NCBI GenBank assembly: GCA_002354735.1
Contig: DEMD01000003.1
Coordinates: 124,001 to 188,000 of the forward strand
From: Gammaproteobacteria bacterium UBA2679
Lineage (GTDB): Bacteria > Pseudomonadota > Gammaproteobacteria > Pseudomonadales > Oleiphilaceae
Direction of reading: 5' to 3'
DNA: 64,000 nucleotides
Position 1 is the first letter of the stretch. Each line of letters begins with the position of its first letter. Positions 30,876-39,697 of the stretch are shown in pieces. The notes under the pieces were generated by a model, which saw only the letters and a list, made by a program, of their open reading frames with translations, was not told the origin of the DNA and searched no databases. The translations under genes were made by a program, and so were the position numbers.

Positions 30876-31607
30876 ATGACGATACAGGCCAGACGAATCC
30901 TAGTGGTGGATGACGACGCGGAAATTCGCGAGCTGCTGACACGCTATCTGAACAAAAATGGATTCGACGTCGAGTCGCTCGAAGATGGCGCGGAACTGAG
31001 TCAGCAGGTAAGGCGCTGGAAACCGGATCTGCTGATCCTGGATATCATGCTGCCCGGCGAAGATGGTCTAGCCATATGCCACAGACTGCGCAAGGAGTCC
31101 GACCTGCCAGTGCTGATGCTAACCGCGAATGCAGAAGAAACGGACCGGATAGTCGGCCTGGAAATGGGCGCAGATGACTATCTCGCCAAGCCCTTCAATC
31201 CGAGAGAGCTGCTCGCAAGAATCAAGGCCATACTGCGACGCTCACGCCTGCCTGAATCGGCTGCAAGAGTACCTGTCCGCTACCACTTCGACGGTCGCCA
31301 GCTGGAAGTTCGTACCAGGACGGTGATCTTCGAAGACGGTCATCAGACGATGCTGACGGGTGCCGACTTCAAGCTGCTCATGATGTTCCTGCAGGTCGGC
31401 AACGATATTCTCGAGCGTGATCATATTTCCGAAGTGCTGCATAGCCGTGATTGTGGGCCCTACGACCGTAGTATCGACGTTTCAGTCAGTCGCTTGCGCC
31501 AACGCCTTGAAGATAATGCCAAGTCACCCGAACTGATCCTGACGCATCGTGGCGTTGGCTATGTGCTGGCAGCCAATGTCAGATGCGAGTACGACGACGG
31601 TGAGTAA
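30876..31607 (+). CDS. gltR: OmpR-family response regulator, GltR-like
   Basis: 243-residue DNA-binding response regulator. The receiver domain has the acidic pocket VVDDDAE, phospho-acceptor D56 in LILDIMLPGEDG, and the Thr and Lys of MLTANAEE and YLAKPFNP. The C-terminal winged helix includes YDRSIDVSVSRLRQRLED and HRGVGYVLA. It overlaps the following kinase gene. Position next to gtsABCD matches GltR, regulator of glucose uptake in Pseudomonas; the family call is certain, the exact name is inferred from context. Confidence 0.87.
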   Translation: MTIQARRILVVDDDAEIRELLTRYLNKNGFDVESLEDGAELSQQVRRWKPDLLILDIMLPGEDGLAICHRLRKESDLPVLMLTANAEETDRIVGLEMGADDYLAKPFNPRELLARIKAILRRSRLPESAARVPVRYHFDGRQLEVRTRTVIFEDGHQTMLTGADFKLLMMFLQVGNDILERDHISEVLHSRDCGPYDRSIDVSVSRLRQRLEDNAKSPELILTHRGVGYVLAANVRCEYDDGE

Positions 31608-33072
31608 GACTCCGGTCCGGCGCAAGCGACCGGCCTGGCTACGTCTTCCGAATTCCCTGCTTACCCGGATTCTCGCAGTGCTCCTGCTGGCGATATTCAT
31701 CGCCCAGGGCCTGTCATCAGCGTTGTGGTTCACACAGTTGCAGAGCCGCCAGAATACGATGGTTCTGGCTACGGCTGAACAGCTTGCGCTGAGCATGGCC
31801 ACGACGGCACGCTTTTTCAATTCCCTGCCCCTGAACTATCGTCACATCGTACTGGATCAGCTGAGACGGATGGGCGGCTCACGCTTTTTCATCTCGTTCA
31901 ACACACGGCAGCTGCCGGTTCCGGTATCCGAAGATTCCGACCTGAAGACAAGCATCCTCGACAGGGTGCACGATCTACTGACCAGAGAGCTTGGGTATCA
32001 GGTGTCGATAGATACGCAGCTTTCCATAGCGCGGGACCTGCGTGTATTCAATCAAGCCATTCCACTGATGGAACTACCCCCAGGGTGGGGTCACCATGCA
32101 CTAGTCCTGGACCCGGACCGCACACCAATCCTGGTGGTGCAGATTCAGACGGAGGACAGCGGATGGCTCTATATGGCGACAGTCGTTCCCACGCCGACCG
32201 GCACACTGGACACAGAAACGCTGTCTGCCGAGCGACTGCTCTTCCTCGGCCTCACAGTCATTCTCATATCGCTCGCAGCATTCCTTCTGGTCAGGTCCTT
32301 CCTGCGGCCTCTGGCGATGATCTCTCGAGCAGCGGACGAGCTGGGCAAGGGTAACGACCACCCCCCGATTGCGGAAAGCGGCAGCTACGAAGTGGCCCGG
32401 GCAGCTCGCTCCTTCAACGCCATGCGCCACCGTATAGAGCGTTATATCAACGACAGGAACCGCTTCTTCTCTGCGATCTCGCACGATCTGCGTACTCCCA
32501 TCACCCGTCTGCGCTTGCGGGCAGAACTCCTCGATGATGAGACGCTGCGAGAAAAATTCTGTCAGGACCTCGAAGATCTTTCGGATCTTGCTCAAGGCGC
32601 GCTGCAGTCGATCAACGACACTACGCTGCGTGAGGAGAGCACCAAAATCGACATCTGTCAGCTTCTGCGTCGGCTTGCAGAGACCGCCGAACTTGAAGGA
32701 GAGCCTGTCGCTGTCAATGGTTCATGCAGACGAATGTTCATCGGCAAGCCTCTCGCGCTCAAGCGGGCTCTGGGCAATCTACTGGATAACGCGTTGTTCT
32801 ACGGCAAGAAGGCAGAAATCAACGTGCAGGATGACGAGCGACAGCTCCGCATTACAATACGCGATTACGGGCCAGGGATTCCTGAAGCTGCAAGACAACG
32901 CGTGTTCGAGCCCTATGTTCGACTCGAGTCTTCCCGCAATCGCAACACTGGTGGCGCTGGCCTCGGTCTGAGCATAGCGCGGAGCATCATCAGGGGGCAT
33001 GGCGGCAACGTGCTGCTGTCTAACCATCCCGAAGGCGGCCTGCTGGTGACTGTGCTACTGCCGCGAGCCTGA
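31576..33072 (+). CDS. gltS: sensor histidine kinase, GltS-like
   Basis: About 498 residues. The first transmembrane helix is at about 29-50 (LLTRILAVLLLAIFIAQG), followed by a periplasmic sensor of about 170 residues and a second helix (LLFLGLTVILISLAAFLLV). A HAMP domain follows, then a HisKA domain with H303 in SAISHDLRTPI. The ATPase domain has the N box LGNLLDNALFYG, DYGPGIPE and GGAGLGLSIA. The ATG at 31576 overlaps the regulator by 32 bases; a GTG at 31600, overlapping by only eight, is a good alternative. It probably signals periplasmic sugar status to the adjacent regulator. Confidence 0.87.
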   Translation: MSDASTTTVSKTPVRRKRPAWLRLPNSLLTRILAVLLLAIFIAQGLSSALWFTQLQSRQNTMVLATAEQLALSMATTARFFNSLPLNYRHIVLDQLRRMGGSRFFISFNTRQLPVPVSEDSDLKTSILDRVHDLLTRELGYQVSIDTQLSIARDLRVFNQAIPLMELPPGWGHHALVLDPDRTPILVVQIQTEDSGWLYMATVVPTPTGTLDTETLSAERLLFLGLTVILISLAAFLLVRSFLRPLAMISRAADELGKGNDHPPIAESGSYEVARAARSFNAMRHRIERYINDRNRFFSAISHDLRTPITRLRLRAELLDDETLREKFCQDLEDLSDLAQGALQSINDTTLREESTKIDICQLLRRLAETAELEGEPVAVNGSCRRMFIGKPLALKRALGNLLDNALFYGKKAEINVQDDERQLRITIRDYGPGIPEAARQRVFEPYVRLESSRNRNTGGAGLGLSIARSIIRGHGGNVLLSNHPEGGLLVTVLLPRA

Positions 33073-33077
33073 TACCT

Positions 33078-33094
33078 TGTAAGGTTCCGTTACA
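33078..33094. promoter_or_regulatory. inverted repeat upstream of gtsA, candidate operator
   Basis: TGTAA (33078-33082) and TTACA (33090-33094) are perfect inverted repeats separated by seven bases. They lie just after the kinase stop and about 85-100 bases before gtsA. A TATACT -10-like element occurs between this repeat and gtsA. The spacing suits a dimeric regulator, but it does not match the known Pseudomonas GltR motif, so the binding protein is open. Confidence 0.35.
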
Positions 33095-33177
33095 TTTGGT
33101 TGCGCTAGCTTACTCGTCTTCGGATTCAGGACTCTTATACTGGCTCCACCTCATCAATAACAATAAAAGGTTTCCTC

Positions 33178-34437
33178 ATGATGCAACTCAAAAAAGTTCT
33201 CTCTCCTCTCGCCCTTACCTCAGCCATCGCACTTGCCAGTACTGCGCAAGCCGGTGAAGTCGAAGTACTCCACTGGTGGACCTCCGGCGGCGAAGCCGCT
33301 GCAGCAAACGTCCTTAAGGACCTCCTGAAGAAGGAAGGCCATACCTGGGAAGACTTCGCAGTGGCTGGTGGTGGCGGTGAAAGCGCGATGACCGTACTGA
33401 AGTCCCGCGCCGTTTCAGGTAACCCCCCGGCAGCGGCCCAGATCAAGGGGCTGGATATACAGGAATGGGCACAGCTCGGCCTGCTCGGCAATCTTGACCC
33501 GGTGGCCAGCGAAGCACGCTGGGACGAACTGCTGCCCCCAGTTGTCGCCAAGGTCATGAAGTATGAAGACCACTACGTCGGCGTACCGGTGAACGTGCAC
33601 CGGGTCAACTGGCTATGGTCGAACCCAGACGTCTTCAAGAAGGCCGGCGCGGAAGTTCCAAAGACCTGGGACGAGTTTTTCGTGGCCGCTGACAAGATTC
33701 AGAAAGCCGGTTTCGTACCGCTGGCACACGGTGGTCAGGCCTGGCAGGATGCGACCATCTTTGAGGCTGTGGCTCTCGGCGTGGGTGGCGCAGATTTCTT
33801 CCGGAAGGCCTTCGTCGACCACGATGAAGCGACTTTGAAAAGCGATACCATGATCAAGACCTTCGAGGTCTTCAGACGGCTCAACCAGTACATCGACAAG
33901 AACTCAGCAGGACGCGAATGGAACGTTGCAACCAACATGCTGATCAATGGCAAGGCCGCCATGCAGATCATGGGTGATTGGGCCAAGGGCGAACTGACCT
34001 CAGCCGGGCTCACACCGGGCGTCGACATTGTCTGTACGGCCACACCAGATACGGCGGGCGCCTTTACCTTCAACATCGACAGCTTTGTCATGTTCGAACT
34101 CGAAGACAAGGAAAACACGAAGGCTCAGCACGCCATGGCACGTCTGATCATGGAGCCAAAGTTCCAGACCGCGTTTAACGTGAATAAGGGGTCGATCCCG
34201 GTCCGTTCCGATGTCGATCGCGAACCATTCGACCGATGCGCGACCGATTCGATGGATACCTTTGCGGAAAGCTCACAGTCCGGCAAGCTGGTACCCAGTA
34301 TGGCGCATGGCCTTGCCACGACTTCCTATGTGCAGGGTGCGATCTTCGACGTAGTGACCAACTTCTTCAATACGCCCTCTATAACGGCTGAAGAAGCGGT
34401 CAACAAGCTCGCTCAGGCTGTCAAAGCCGCAGGCTGA
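33178..34437 (+). CDS. gtsA: sugar ABC transporter substrate-binding protein, glucose-type GtsA
   Basis: 419-residue periplasmic binding protein. The signal peptide ends in AQA near residue 25. The mature start EVEVLHWWTSGGEAAAANVL and the segments AVAGGGGESAMTVLKSRAV, GNPPAAAQIKGLDIQEWA are almost identical in pattern to Pseudomonas GtsA, the glucose/mannose receptor. A ribosome site AGG lies seven bases before the ATG. First gene of the gtsABCD transporter, with inter-gene spacing small throughout. Ligand preference is inferred from similarity. Confidence 0.92.
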   Translation: MMQLKKVLSPLALTSAIALASTAQAGEVEVLHWWTSGGEAAAANVLKDLLKKEGHTWEDFAVAGGGGESAMTVLKSRAVSGNPPAAAQIKGLDIQEWAQLGLLGNLDPVASEARWDELLPPVVAKVMKYEDHYVGVPVNVHRVNWLWSNPDVFKKAGAEVPKTWDEFFVAADKIQKAGFVPLAHGGQAWQDATIFEAVALGVGGADFFRKAFVDHDEATLKSDTMIKTFEVFRRLNQYIDKNSAGREWNVATNMLINGKAAMQIMGDWAKGELTSAGLTPGVDIVCTATPDTAGAFTFNIDSFVMFELEDKENTKAQHAMARLIMEPKFQTAFNVNKGSIPVRSDVDREPFDRCATDSMDTFAESSQSGKLVPSMAHGLATTSYVQGAIFDVVTNFFNTPSITAEEAVNKLAQAVKAAG

Positions 34438-34450
34438 CAAGGACCACATC

Positions 34451-35377
34451 ATGAGACTGGCCATTCCGGCTACGGTCGCCGTCGAGCGCCCGCGGCCCTC
34501 CTGGCAAGGTTCACTTGCCAACTTCATTCCCCGATTGGTGGTCGCCCCCACCTTTCTGGGCATGCTCGTATTCATCTATGGCTACGTGATCTGGACCGGC
34601 GTACTGTCGCTGACGGATTCACGTTTTCTGCCAACGTACAACTTCGTTGGCTTTGTCCAGTATGAAAAGCTGTTCGAGAACGAGCGCTGGCTGGTTGCCT
34701 GTACTAACCTCGCCGTTTTCGGTGGGCTCTTCATTCTGATATCACTGGTCATCGGAGTGGTCCTTGCGATCTTTCTCGATCAACGCATTCGGCAGGAAGG
34801 TGCGCTCAGAACGATTTACCTGTATCCGATGGCCCTGTCCTTTATCGTGACAGGTACGGCCTGGCGCTGGATGCTGGACCCCGGGCTCGGTGTGGAAAAG
34901 CTCATGCATGATATGGGCTTCACCAGCTTCAGCTTCGACTGGATTGTCGATCCTGAGATGGCGATCTATACCCTGGTGATCGCGGCGGTGTGGCAGAGCT
35001 CGGGCTTCGTGATGGCGCTGTTTCTGGCCGGACTGAGGGGCGTGGACAACAGTATCGTGCAGGCGGCCCAGATCGATGGCGCGCCAATCACCAAGATCTA
35101 TGTCCGCATCATACTCCCTGCCCTGCGGCCGGTTTTCTTCAGTGCGATTGTCATACTCGCGCATATCGCCATCAAGAGCTTCGACCTCATCATGGCGATG
35201 ACCGCGGGGGGGCCAGGATACGCCACCGACATGCCGGCGACCTTCATGTACGCACACTCGTTCACCAGAAGCCAGATCGGCCTCGGCTCCGCGAGCGCCA
35301 TGCTCATGTTGGCAGGCGTACTGGCCATCCTGGTGCCTTACCTGTATTCAGAACTGAGGAAGCGTGACCATGACTGA
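34451..35377 (+). CDS. gtsB: sugar ABC transporter permease GtsB
   Basis: 308-residue inner-membrane permease of the MalF type with six predicted helices, starting LVVAPTFLGMLVFIYGYVIW. The coupling EAA-type loop is VQAAQIDGAPITKIYVRIILP near residue 210, which docks on the ATPase GtsD. The start is supported by AAGGA upstream, 13 bases after gtsA. Its last eight bases overlap gtsC, indicating tight co-translation of the two permease subunits. Confidence 0.92.
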   Translation: MRLAIPATVAVERPRPSWQGSLANFIPRLVVAPTFLGMLVFIYGYVIWTGVLSLTDSRFLPTYNFVGFVQYEKLFENERWLVACTNLAVFGGLFILISLVIGVVLAIFLDQRIRQEGALRTIYLYPMALSFIVTGTAWRWMLDPGLGVEKLMHDMGFTSFSFDWIVDPEMAIYTLVIAAVWQSSGFVMALFLAGLRGVDNSIVQAAQIDGAPITKIYVRIILPALRPVFFSAIVILAHIAIKSFDLIMAMTAGGPGYATDMPATFMYAHSFTRSQIGLGSASAMLMLAGVLAILVPYLYSELRKRDHD

Positions 35378-36230
35378 GCGCAACCTGCATATCCAGAGGC
35401 TAGGCCTCTACGGCATTCTGATCGCGGCGGCACTGGTTTATCTGTTGCCACTGATCGTCATGATGCTGACTTCGTTCAAGTCTCTGGACGATATCCGCAC
35501 CGGCAATCTGTTGTCCCTGCCGACTGAGTGGACGCTGGCAGCCTGGCGCTCGGCCTGGTCGAGTGCCTGCACGGGAATAGACTGCAAGGGACTGGCCCCC
35601 TATTTCATGAACTCGGTGCGAATCGCGGTACCGGCCATTCTGATTTCCACGCTCATCGGCGCATTGAATGGCTATGTGCTCACGCAGTGGCGTTTCAAAG
35701 GCAGCAACCTGCTGTTCGGCATGCTCCTGTTCGGCTGCTTCATCCCCTTCCAGGTCGTGCTGTTGCCAATGGCGCAGACTCTTGGCTGGCTGGGCATGGC
35801 GAATACGACAGGCGGGCTGGTGCTGGTACATGTCATTTACGGCATGGCCTTCACGACGCTGTTCTTCCGCAACTTCTACGTCAATATTCCGGGCGAGCTG
35901 GTGAAGGCAGCTCAAATTGATGGTGCCGGATTCTTCCGCATCTTCTGGCGCATATTGTTGCCGATATCGGGGCCGATTTTCGTGGTCACAGTCATCTGGC
36001 AGATGACGCAGATCTGGAACGACTTTCTGTTCGGTGTGGTGTACGGCAGTGGTGATACGCAGCCGATCACCGTCGCATTGAACAACCTGGTTAATTCGAC
36101 GATTGGTGTGCGCGAATACAACGTGCACATGGCGGCGGCTGTAATTGCCGGACTGCCGACGCTGCTGGTCTATGTGCTGGCGGGTAAATACTTCGTTCGC
36201 GGCCTCACGGCCGGATCGGTCAAAGGCTAG
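35370..36230 (+). CDS. gtsC: sugar ABC transporter permease GtsC
   Basis: About 286 residues, MalG type, six predicted helices. The coupling loop is [21 protein letters not shown]. The end segment [23 protein letters not shown] is the classical C-terminus of these permeases. The ATG at 35370 has GAGGA nine bases upstream and overlaps gtsB by eight bases; an in-frame GTG two codons earlier is less likely. It forms a heterodimer with GtsB. Confidence 0.92.
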   Translation: MTERNLHIQRLGLYGILIAAALVYLLPLIVMMLTSFKSLDDIRTGNLLSLPTEWTLAAWRSAWSSACTGIDCKGLAPYFMNSVRIAVPAILISTLIGALNGYVLTQWRFKGSNLLFGMLLFGCFIPFQVVLLPMAQTLGWLGMANTTGGLVLVHVIYGMAFTTLFFRNFYVNIPGELVKAAQIDGAGFFRIFWRILLPISGPIFVVTVIWQMTQIWNDFLFGVVYGSGDTQPITVALNNLVNSTIGVREYNVHMAAAVIAGLPTLLVYVLAGKYFVRGLTAGSVKG

Positions 36231-36250
36231 ATTTCTGGAGACATACCATT

Positions 36251-37369
36251 ATGTCCGCACTACAAATAAAAAATGTTCGCAAGCGTTACAATGCCAATAC
36301 TGAAGTACTCAAAGGTATCGACATCCAAATCGAAGATGGCGAGTTCCTGATTCTGGTCGGTCCATCTGGTTGTGGTAAATCCACACTGATGAACTCGATT
36401 GCTGGTCTCGAAGCCATCAGCTCGGGCAGTATTCATATCGGCGGGCGAGATGTCGGCAATCTGTCGCCGAAGGATCGCGATATCGCCATGGTGTTTCAGA
36501 GCTATGCGCTCTACCCCTCCATGACCGTGCGTGAGAACATCGCGTTTGGTCTGGAGATGCGCAAGGTGCCAAAGCCCGAAAGAGACGCCGAGGTGCTGAG
36601 AGTCGCCAGGTTATTGCAGATTGAGCCCCTGCTCGACCGCAAGCCGAGTCAGCTGTCTGGGGGCCAACGTCAACGCGTGGCCATGGGTCGGGCGCTGGCG
36701 CGAAAGCCGAAAATCTATCTGTTCGACGAGCCCTTGAGTAATCTGGATGCCAAACTTCGAGTCGAGATGCGCGCTGAGATCAAGAAACTGCACCAGGATC
36801 TTGGCACGACTATCGTCTATGTGACGCATGACCAGATCGAAGCCATGACTCTGGCCGATCGCATCGCCGTTATGAAAGATGGCATCGTGCAGCAGTTCGG
36901 TACGCCCCAGTCCATCTACGATCAACCTGCCAACGTGTTCGTAGCCGGCTTCATGGGCTCGCCCTGTATGAACTTCATTCCATTGAAAATTGAAAAGCGC
37001 AATGGCGAGTTCCTGGCGACGATTTCAGATCATGCGGGACATGTGCACCAACTAGATCTGGGCAAGACTGGGCGAGAGCTGAAACAGATGGGTCACAACG
37101 AGGTGCTGCTTGGTATCCGACCGGAGCGGCTGCCTGCGCAGCGAGCCGACGAAGTGGAAGATACCGCAAACCCGACCCTCAAGGCGACGGTTGAGATCGT
37201 GGAGCCGACCGGGCCGGATACCATGCTACACGTACGCCTGAACGGCGTGAAGGTGACATGTCGCGTGTCGCCGGACCATGTAGTGAAGCCAGGCGACGTT
37301 GTAGAGCTGGTGCCGGATCTATCGAGAGCAGTATTCTTCGATCCCGAGTCGGAGAAGCGTCTGGCCTAG
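36251..37369 (+). CDS. gtsD: sugar ABC transporter ATP-binding protein GtsD (MalK/UgpC type)
   Basis: 372-residue ATPase. Walker [13 protein letters not shown]-loop [12 protein letters not shown], signature [15 protein letters not shown], Walker [13 protein letters not shown] and H-loop [12 protein letters not shown] are intact. After about residue 235 the MalK-type regulatory TOBE/OB domain follows ([26 protein letters not shown]). GGAGA precedes the ATG. It energises the GtsBC importer and is the last gene of the set. Confidence 0.94.
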   Translation: MSALQIKNVRKRYNANTEVLKGIDIQIEDGEFLILVGPSGCGKSTLMNSIAGLEAISSGSIHIGGRDVGNLSPKDRDIAMVFQSYALYPSMTVRENIAFGLEMRKVPKPERDAEVLRVARLLQIEPLLDRKPSQLSGGQRQRVAMGRALARKPKIYLFDEPLSNLDAKLRVEMRAEIKKLHQDLGTTIVYVTHDQIEAMTLADRIAVMKDGIVQQFGTPQSIYDQPANVFVAGFMGSPCMNFIPLKIEKRNGEFLATISDHAGHVHQLDLGKTGRELKQMGHNEVLLGIRPERLPAQRADEVEDTANPTLKATVEIVEPTGPDTMLHVRLNGVKVTCRVSPDHVVKPGDVVELVPDLSRAVFFDPESEKRLA

Positions 37370-37393
37370 TTTTGTGTGCTGATCATGTGTTGA

Positions 37394-37420
37394 AGAAGCG
37401 AGGCCGACGGCCGCGCTTCT
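37394..37420. terminator. hairpin between gtsD and a convergent lipoprotein gene
   Basis: AGAAGCG (37394-37400) pairs with CGCTTCT (37414-37420), and inside it GGCC pairs with GGCC around a three-base loop. It sits 25 bases after the gtsD stop and 40 bases before the convergent gene's stop, where a shared terminator would be expected. There is no T-run on either side, so it may instead be an mRNA end-stabilising stem. Confidence 0.45.
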
Positions 37421-37460
37421 AACGCAGTCCCGGCCGGCTCGCCTATTGCGGTTAGCGCAT

Positions 37461-37913
37461 TCAGTCTACCGAAGCTTCTTCATAATACCCGCTCAAGATG
37501 TTTGCCTTTACTGCATTCACCTCGTTCTGCGTGACAACGACGTAGGCGTGATCGGTGAAGGTACGGAGCTCTGTCTGGAAGAAATAGTTCTCATTGGCTT
37601 TGAAAGTCATCGAGGCATCGTTGCCCAGCATGCCGCCTCCAATCTGCTCGTACTGGTGCTCGCCGGGATCGATTTCGAAATAGGCGTATTCGCCAGTATT
37701 GAGGGGAACTTCCGGATAGCCTCGTATCTCGAATGTGACATCTGCCATCGCGCCCAGTGGACCGGTTTTCAACTGATACACATAGATGCCAGCCTTACCC
37801 TTGGTTGGCTTCCTGAAATTCGAGGTGGTATCCAGATTGAGTTCTTCGTAGGGCTGTAGTACTGCGCACCCTGCAAAAAGTAATACGCTCGCGGCGACCG
37901 AAAATCTCTTCAT
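37461..37913 (-). CDS. DUF2846-type lipoprotein
   Basis: 150 residues. The signal peptide has the lipobox LLFAGC, so the mature protein should be lipid-anchored in the envelope. The body has the pattern of DUF2846: GKAGIYVYQLKTGPLG, then VPLNTGEYAYFEIDPGEHQY and a final strand segment. A good AAGGAAGAG ribosome site precedes the ATG. It is convergent with gtsD and stands alone. Function unknown. The 278 bases upstream, to the next gene at 38192, hold only a short open frame that looks spurious. Confidence 0.78.
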   Translation of the reverse strand: MKRFSVAASVLLFAGCAVLQPYEELNLDTTSNFRKPTKGKAGIYVYQLKTGPLGAMADVTFEIRGYPEVPLNTGEYAYFEIDPGEHQYEQIGGGMLGNDASMTFKANENYFFQTELRTFTDHAYVVVTQNEVNAVKANILSGYYEEASVD

Positions 37914-38191
37914 GAGTAGGTTCTCTTCCTTGGTGAGTGGTAATGGACTTCATGTCATTTTGCTCGGCAGCGCCGGCTGCACGCATTGGTGCTGCAAGTC
38001 CCGGATGATCGCATGATGATCAAACAGGACAGCCTCCTCACTGCCGGTCTGAAGGCCGCAGCGATAGTACATCAGAGCCTCGACAACCGAAAGATGACTT
38101 TTCCACGGTTGAAGCTCTATTCTTCAAGCCTCTGCCTTCTCTTGCTGAACTGGTGTGAAGGCCCTGTCTATTCAGCAGCCGGATTATCGCC

Positions 38192-38677
38192 TTGAAAAAA
38201 ATCTCCAAAACCTACTTGGTCCAGCAGATCATCAACAGCCTCGAGGCAGACCTTGAAACCGTCAAGGCGCAGGCGCGGGGTGCTCATGAGGCCGCCACGC
38301 ATGAAGAAAGTAATGCCGAGAACAAGTACGATACCTTTGGCCTCGAAAGCGGTTATCTGGCCTCGGGCTTGTCCCGTCGCGTACAGGAAATCGGGCAATC
38401 ACTGCAGGCTTACCGTGAGCTGACACTGCGCGTTTTTTCTAACGATGATGAAATCCGGCTGACTGCGATGGTTACGCTGGATGATGACCGGCGGCTGAAG
38501 TACTTCATCGGCCCAGGCGCGGCCGGACTGGTAGTCTGCTACGAAGATTGCGATGTGCGTGTCATAACGCCGCAGTCACCACTCGGTCAGCAGCTGCTTG
38601 GCAAGACCGTCGGCGACGACATCCGCTTGATGCAGAAAGGTGTTTATATACCGGCGAGCATTACAGACGTCGCCTGA
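38192..38677 (+). CDS. GreA/GreB-like transcription factor with short coiled coil
   Basis: 161-residue protein with a short N-terminal helical hairpin (about 7-80) and a C-terminal FKBP-like Gre domain recognised by TPQSPLGQQLLGKTVGDDI. Classical Gre factors place Asp and Glu at the hairpin tip (DLSEN) to assist RNA cleavage; here the tip reads HEESNAENKYDTF, keeping the EN pair but not the Asp. It probably binds in the polymerase secondary channel, but cleavage stimulation is uncertain. The start is TTG with GGA nine bases upstream; no ATG fits. It is followed 86 bases later by rarD. Confidence 0.75.
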   Translation: MKKISKTYLVQQIINSLEADLETVKAQARGAHEAATHEESNAENKYDTFGLESGYLASGLSRRVQEIGQSLQAYRELTLRVFSNDDEIRLTAMVTLDDDRRLKYFIGPGAAGLVVCYEDCDVRVITPQSPLGQQLLGKTVGDDIRLMQKGVYIPASITDVA

Positions 38678-38763
38678 TTCGACCTGTGGCTGTGCCTACT
38701 GCACCGCTGCAGCGGGTGCTACCATGATCTGCTCGCCTTCGCCGGCAAAACCCGGATTATCTC

Positions 38764-39690
38764 ATGTCGCCTGCTGCAATCGGTATTGGTAGTGCTTTTT
38801 TGGCCTTCTTCATTTGGGGCTTTCTGCCACTCTATCTCAAGCTACTTGGTTCGTTAGGCTCGTGGGAGATCCTGGCCCACCGCATGGTGTGGTCGCTGCT
38901 TTTCCTCGCGGGACTCCTTACGGTTCTGAAGCAGTGGCGCTGGCTCAAGCCGACGCTAAGATCCAGACGTCTCATCGTGCTGAGTACAGTAGCGGCGCTG
39001 TTGCTGAGCGCAAACTGGATTACCTATATCTGGGCAGTCAACTCAGGCTTTATCGTCAATGCGAGCCTCGGCTATTTCATAAATCCGCTCATCAGCGTGC
39101 TGCTCGGATTTCTCTTCCTTCAGGAGCGGATGCGGTCGGTGCAGTGGCTGAGTGTCGCACTTGCTGCCTCGGGGGTAGTCTATCTGACAATCTCCATGGG
39201 AGAACTGCCCTGGATCGCGCTCGTTCTGGGCTTCTCCTTCGGCTTCTATGGCTTACTTCGCAAGCAGTCGGTGCTGAATTCGCCGAATGGGCTGACGCTG
39301 GAAACCATGATTTTAAGCCTGCCTGCCCTGGCCTATCTGCTCTGGCTGGAGGCAGATGGCAGTGGTGCTTTCCTGCATAGCAGTCTTAGCCAGAACCTGT
39401 TGATGATCGGCACCGGCGTGATCACGGCGACTCCACTACTGCTGTTCGCACACGCTGCACAGCGAATTCCGCTTGCAACACTGGGGCTACTGCAGTACAC
39501 GGCGCCCAGTATTCAGTTGCTTCTGGGCGTTTTCCTCTATGATGAGCCGTTCGGCGGCGACCGCATGATCGCCTTTGGACTGATCTGGACAGCACTCGCG
39601 ATCTATAGCGGCGAGGGCCTGCTGCGCATGCGCAGGCGTCCCAAACCCGCTGCCGCGAGTGAGGCCGTGATTGACGCTCGACCCGTTTGA
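38764..39690 (+). CDS. rarD: EamA-family transporter RarD
   Basis: 308-residue inner-membrane protein with about ten helices. The N-terminus FLAFFIWGFLPLYLKLLGSL, the segment HRMVWSLLF, and NWITYIWAVNSGFIVNASLGYFINPL are hallmarks of RarD, and the second half repeats the fold (LGLLQYTAPSIQLLLGVFLYDEPF). It is a drug/metabolite superfamily permease; RarD was linked to chloramphenicol sensitivity, but its natural substrate is unknown. It ends seven bases from convergent apeB. Confidence 0.92.
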   Translation: MSPAAIGIGSAFLAFFIWGFLPLYLKLLGSLGSWEILAHRMVWSLLFLAGLLTVLKQWRWLKPTLRSRRLIVLSTVAALLLSANWITYIWAVNSGFIVNASLGYFINPLISVLLGFLFLQERMRSVQWLSVALAASGVVYLTISMGELPWIALVLGFSFGFYGLLRKQSVLNSPNGLTLETMILSLPALAYLLWLEADGSGAFLHSSLSQNLLMIGTGVITATPLLLFAHAAQRIPLATLGLLQYTAPSIQLLLGVFLYDEPFGGDRMIAFGLIWTALAIYSGEGLLRMRRRPKPAAASEAVIDARPV

Positions 39691-39697
39691 AAACTGA

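Noticed and set aside
37986..38195. 69-codon open frame in the gap before the Gre-like gene
   Set aside because: No ribosome site, no recognisable pattern, and it runs into the start of the next gene.
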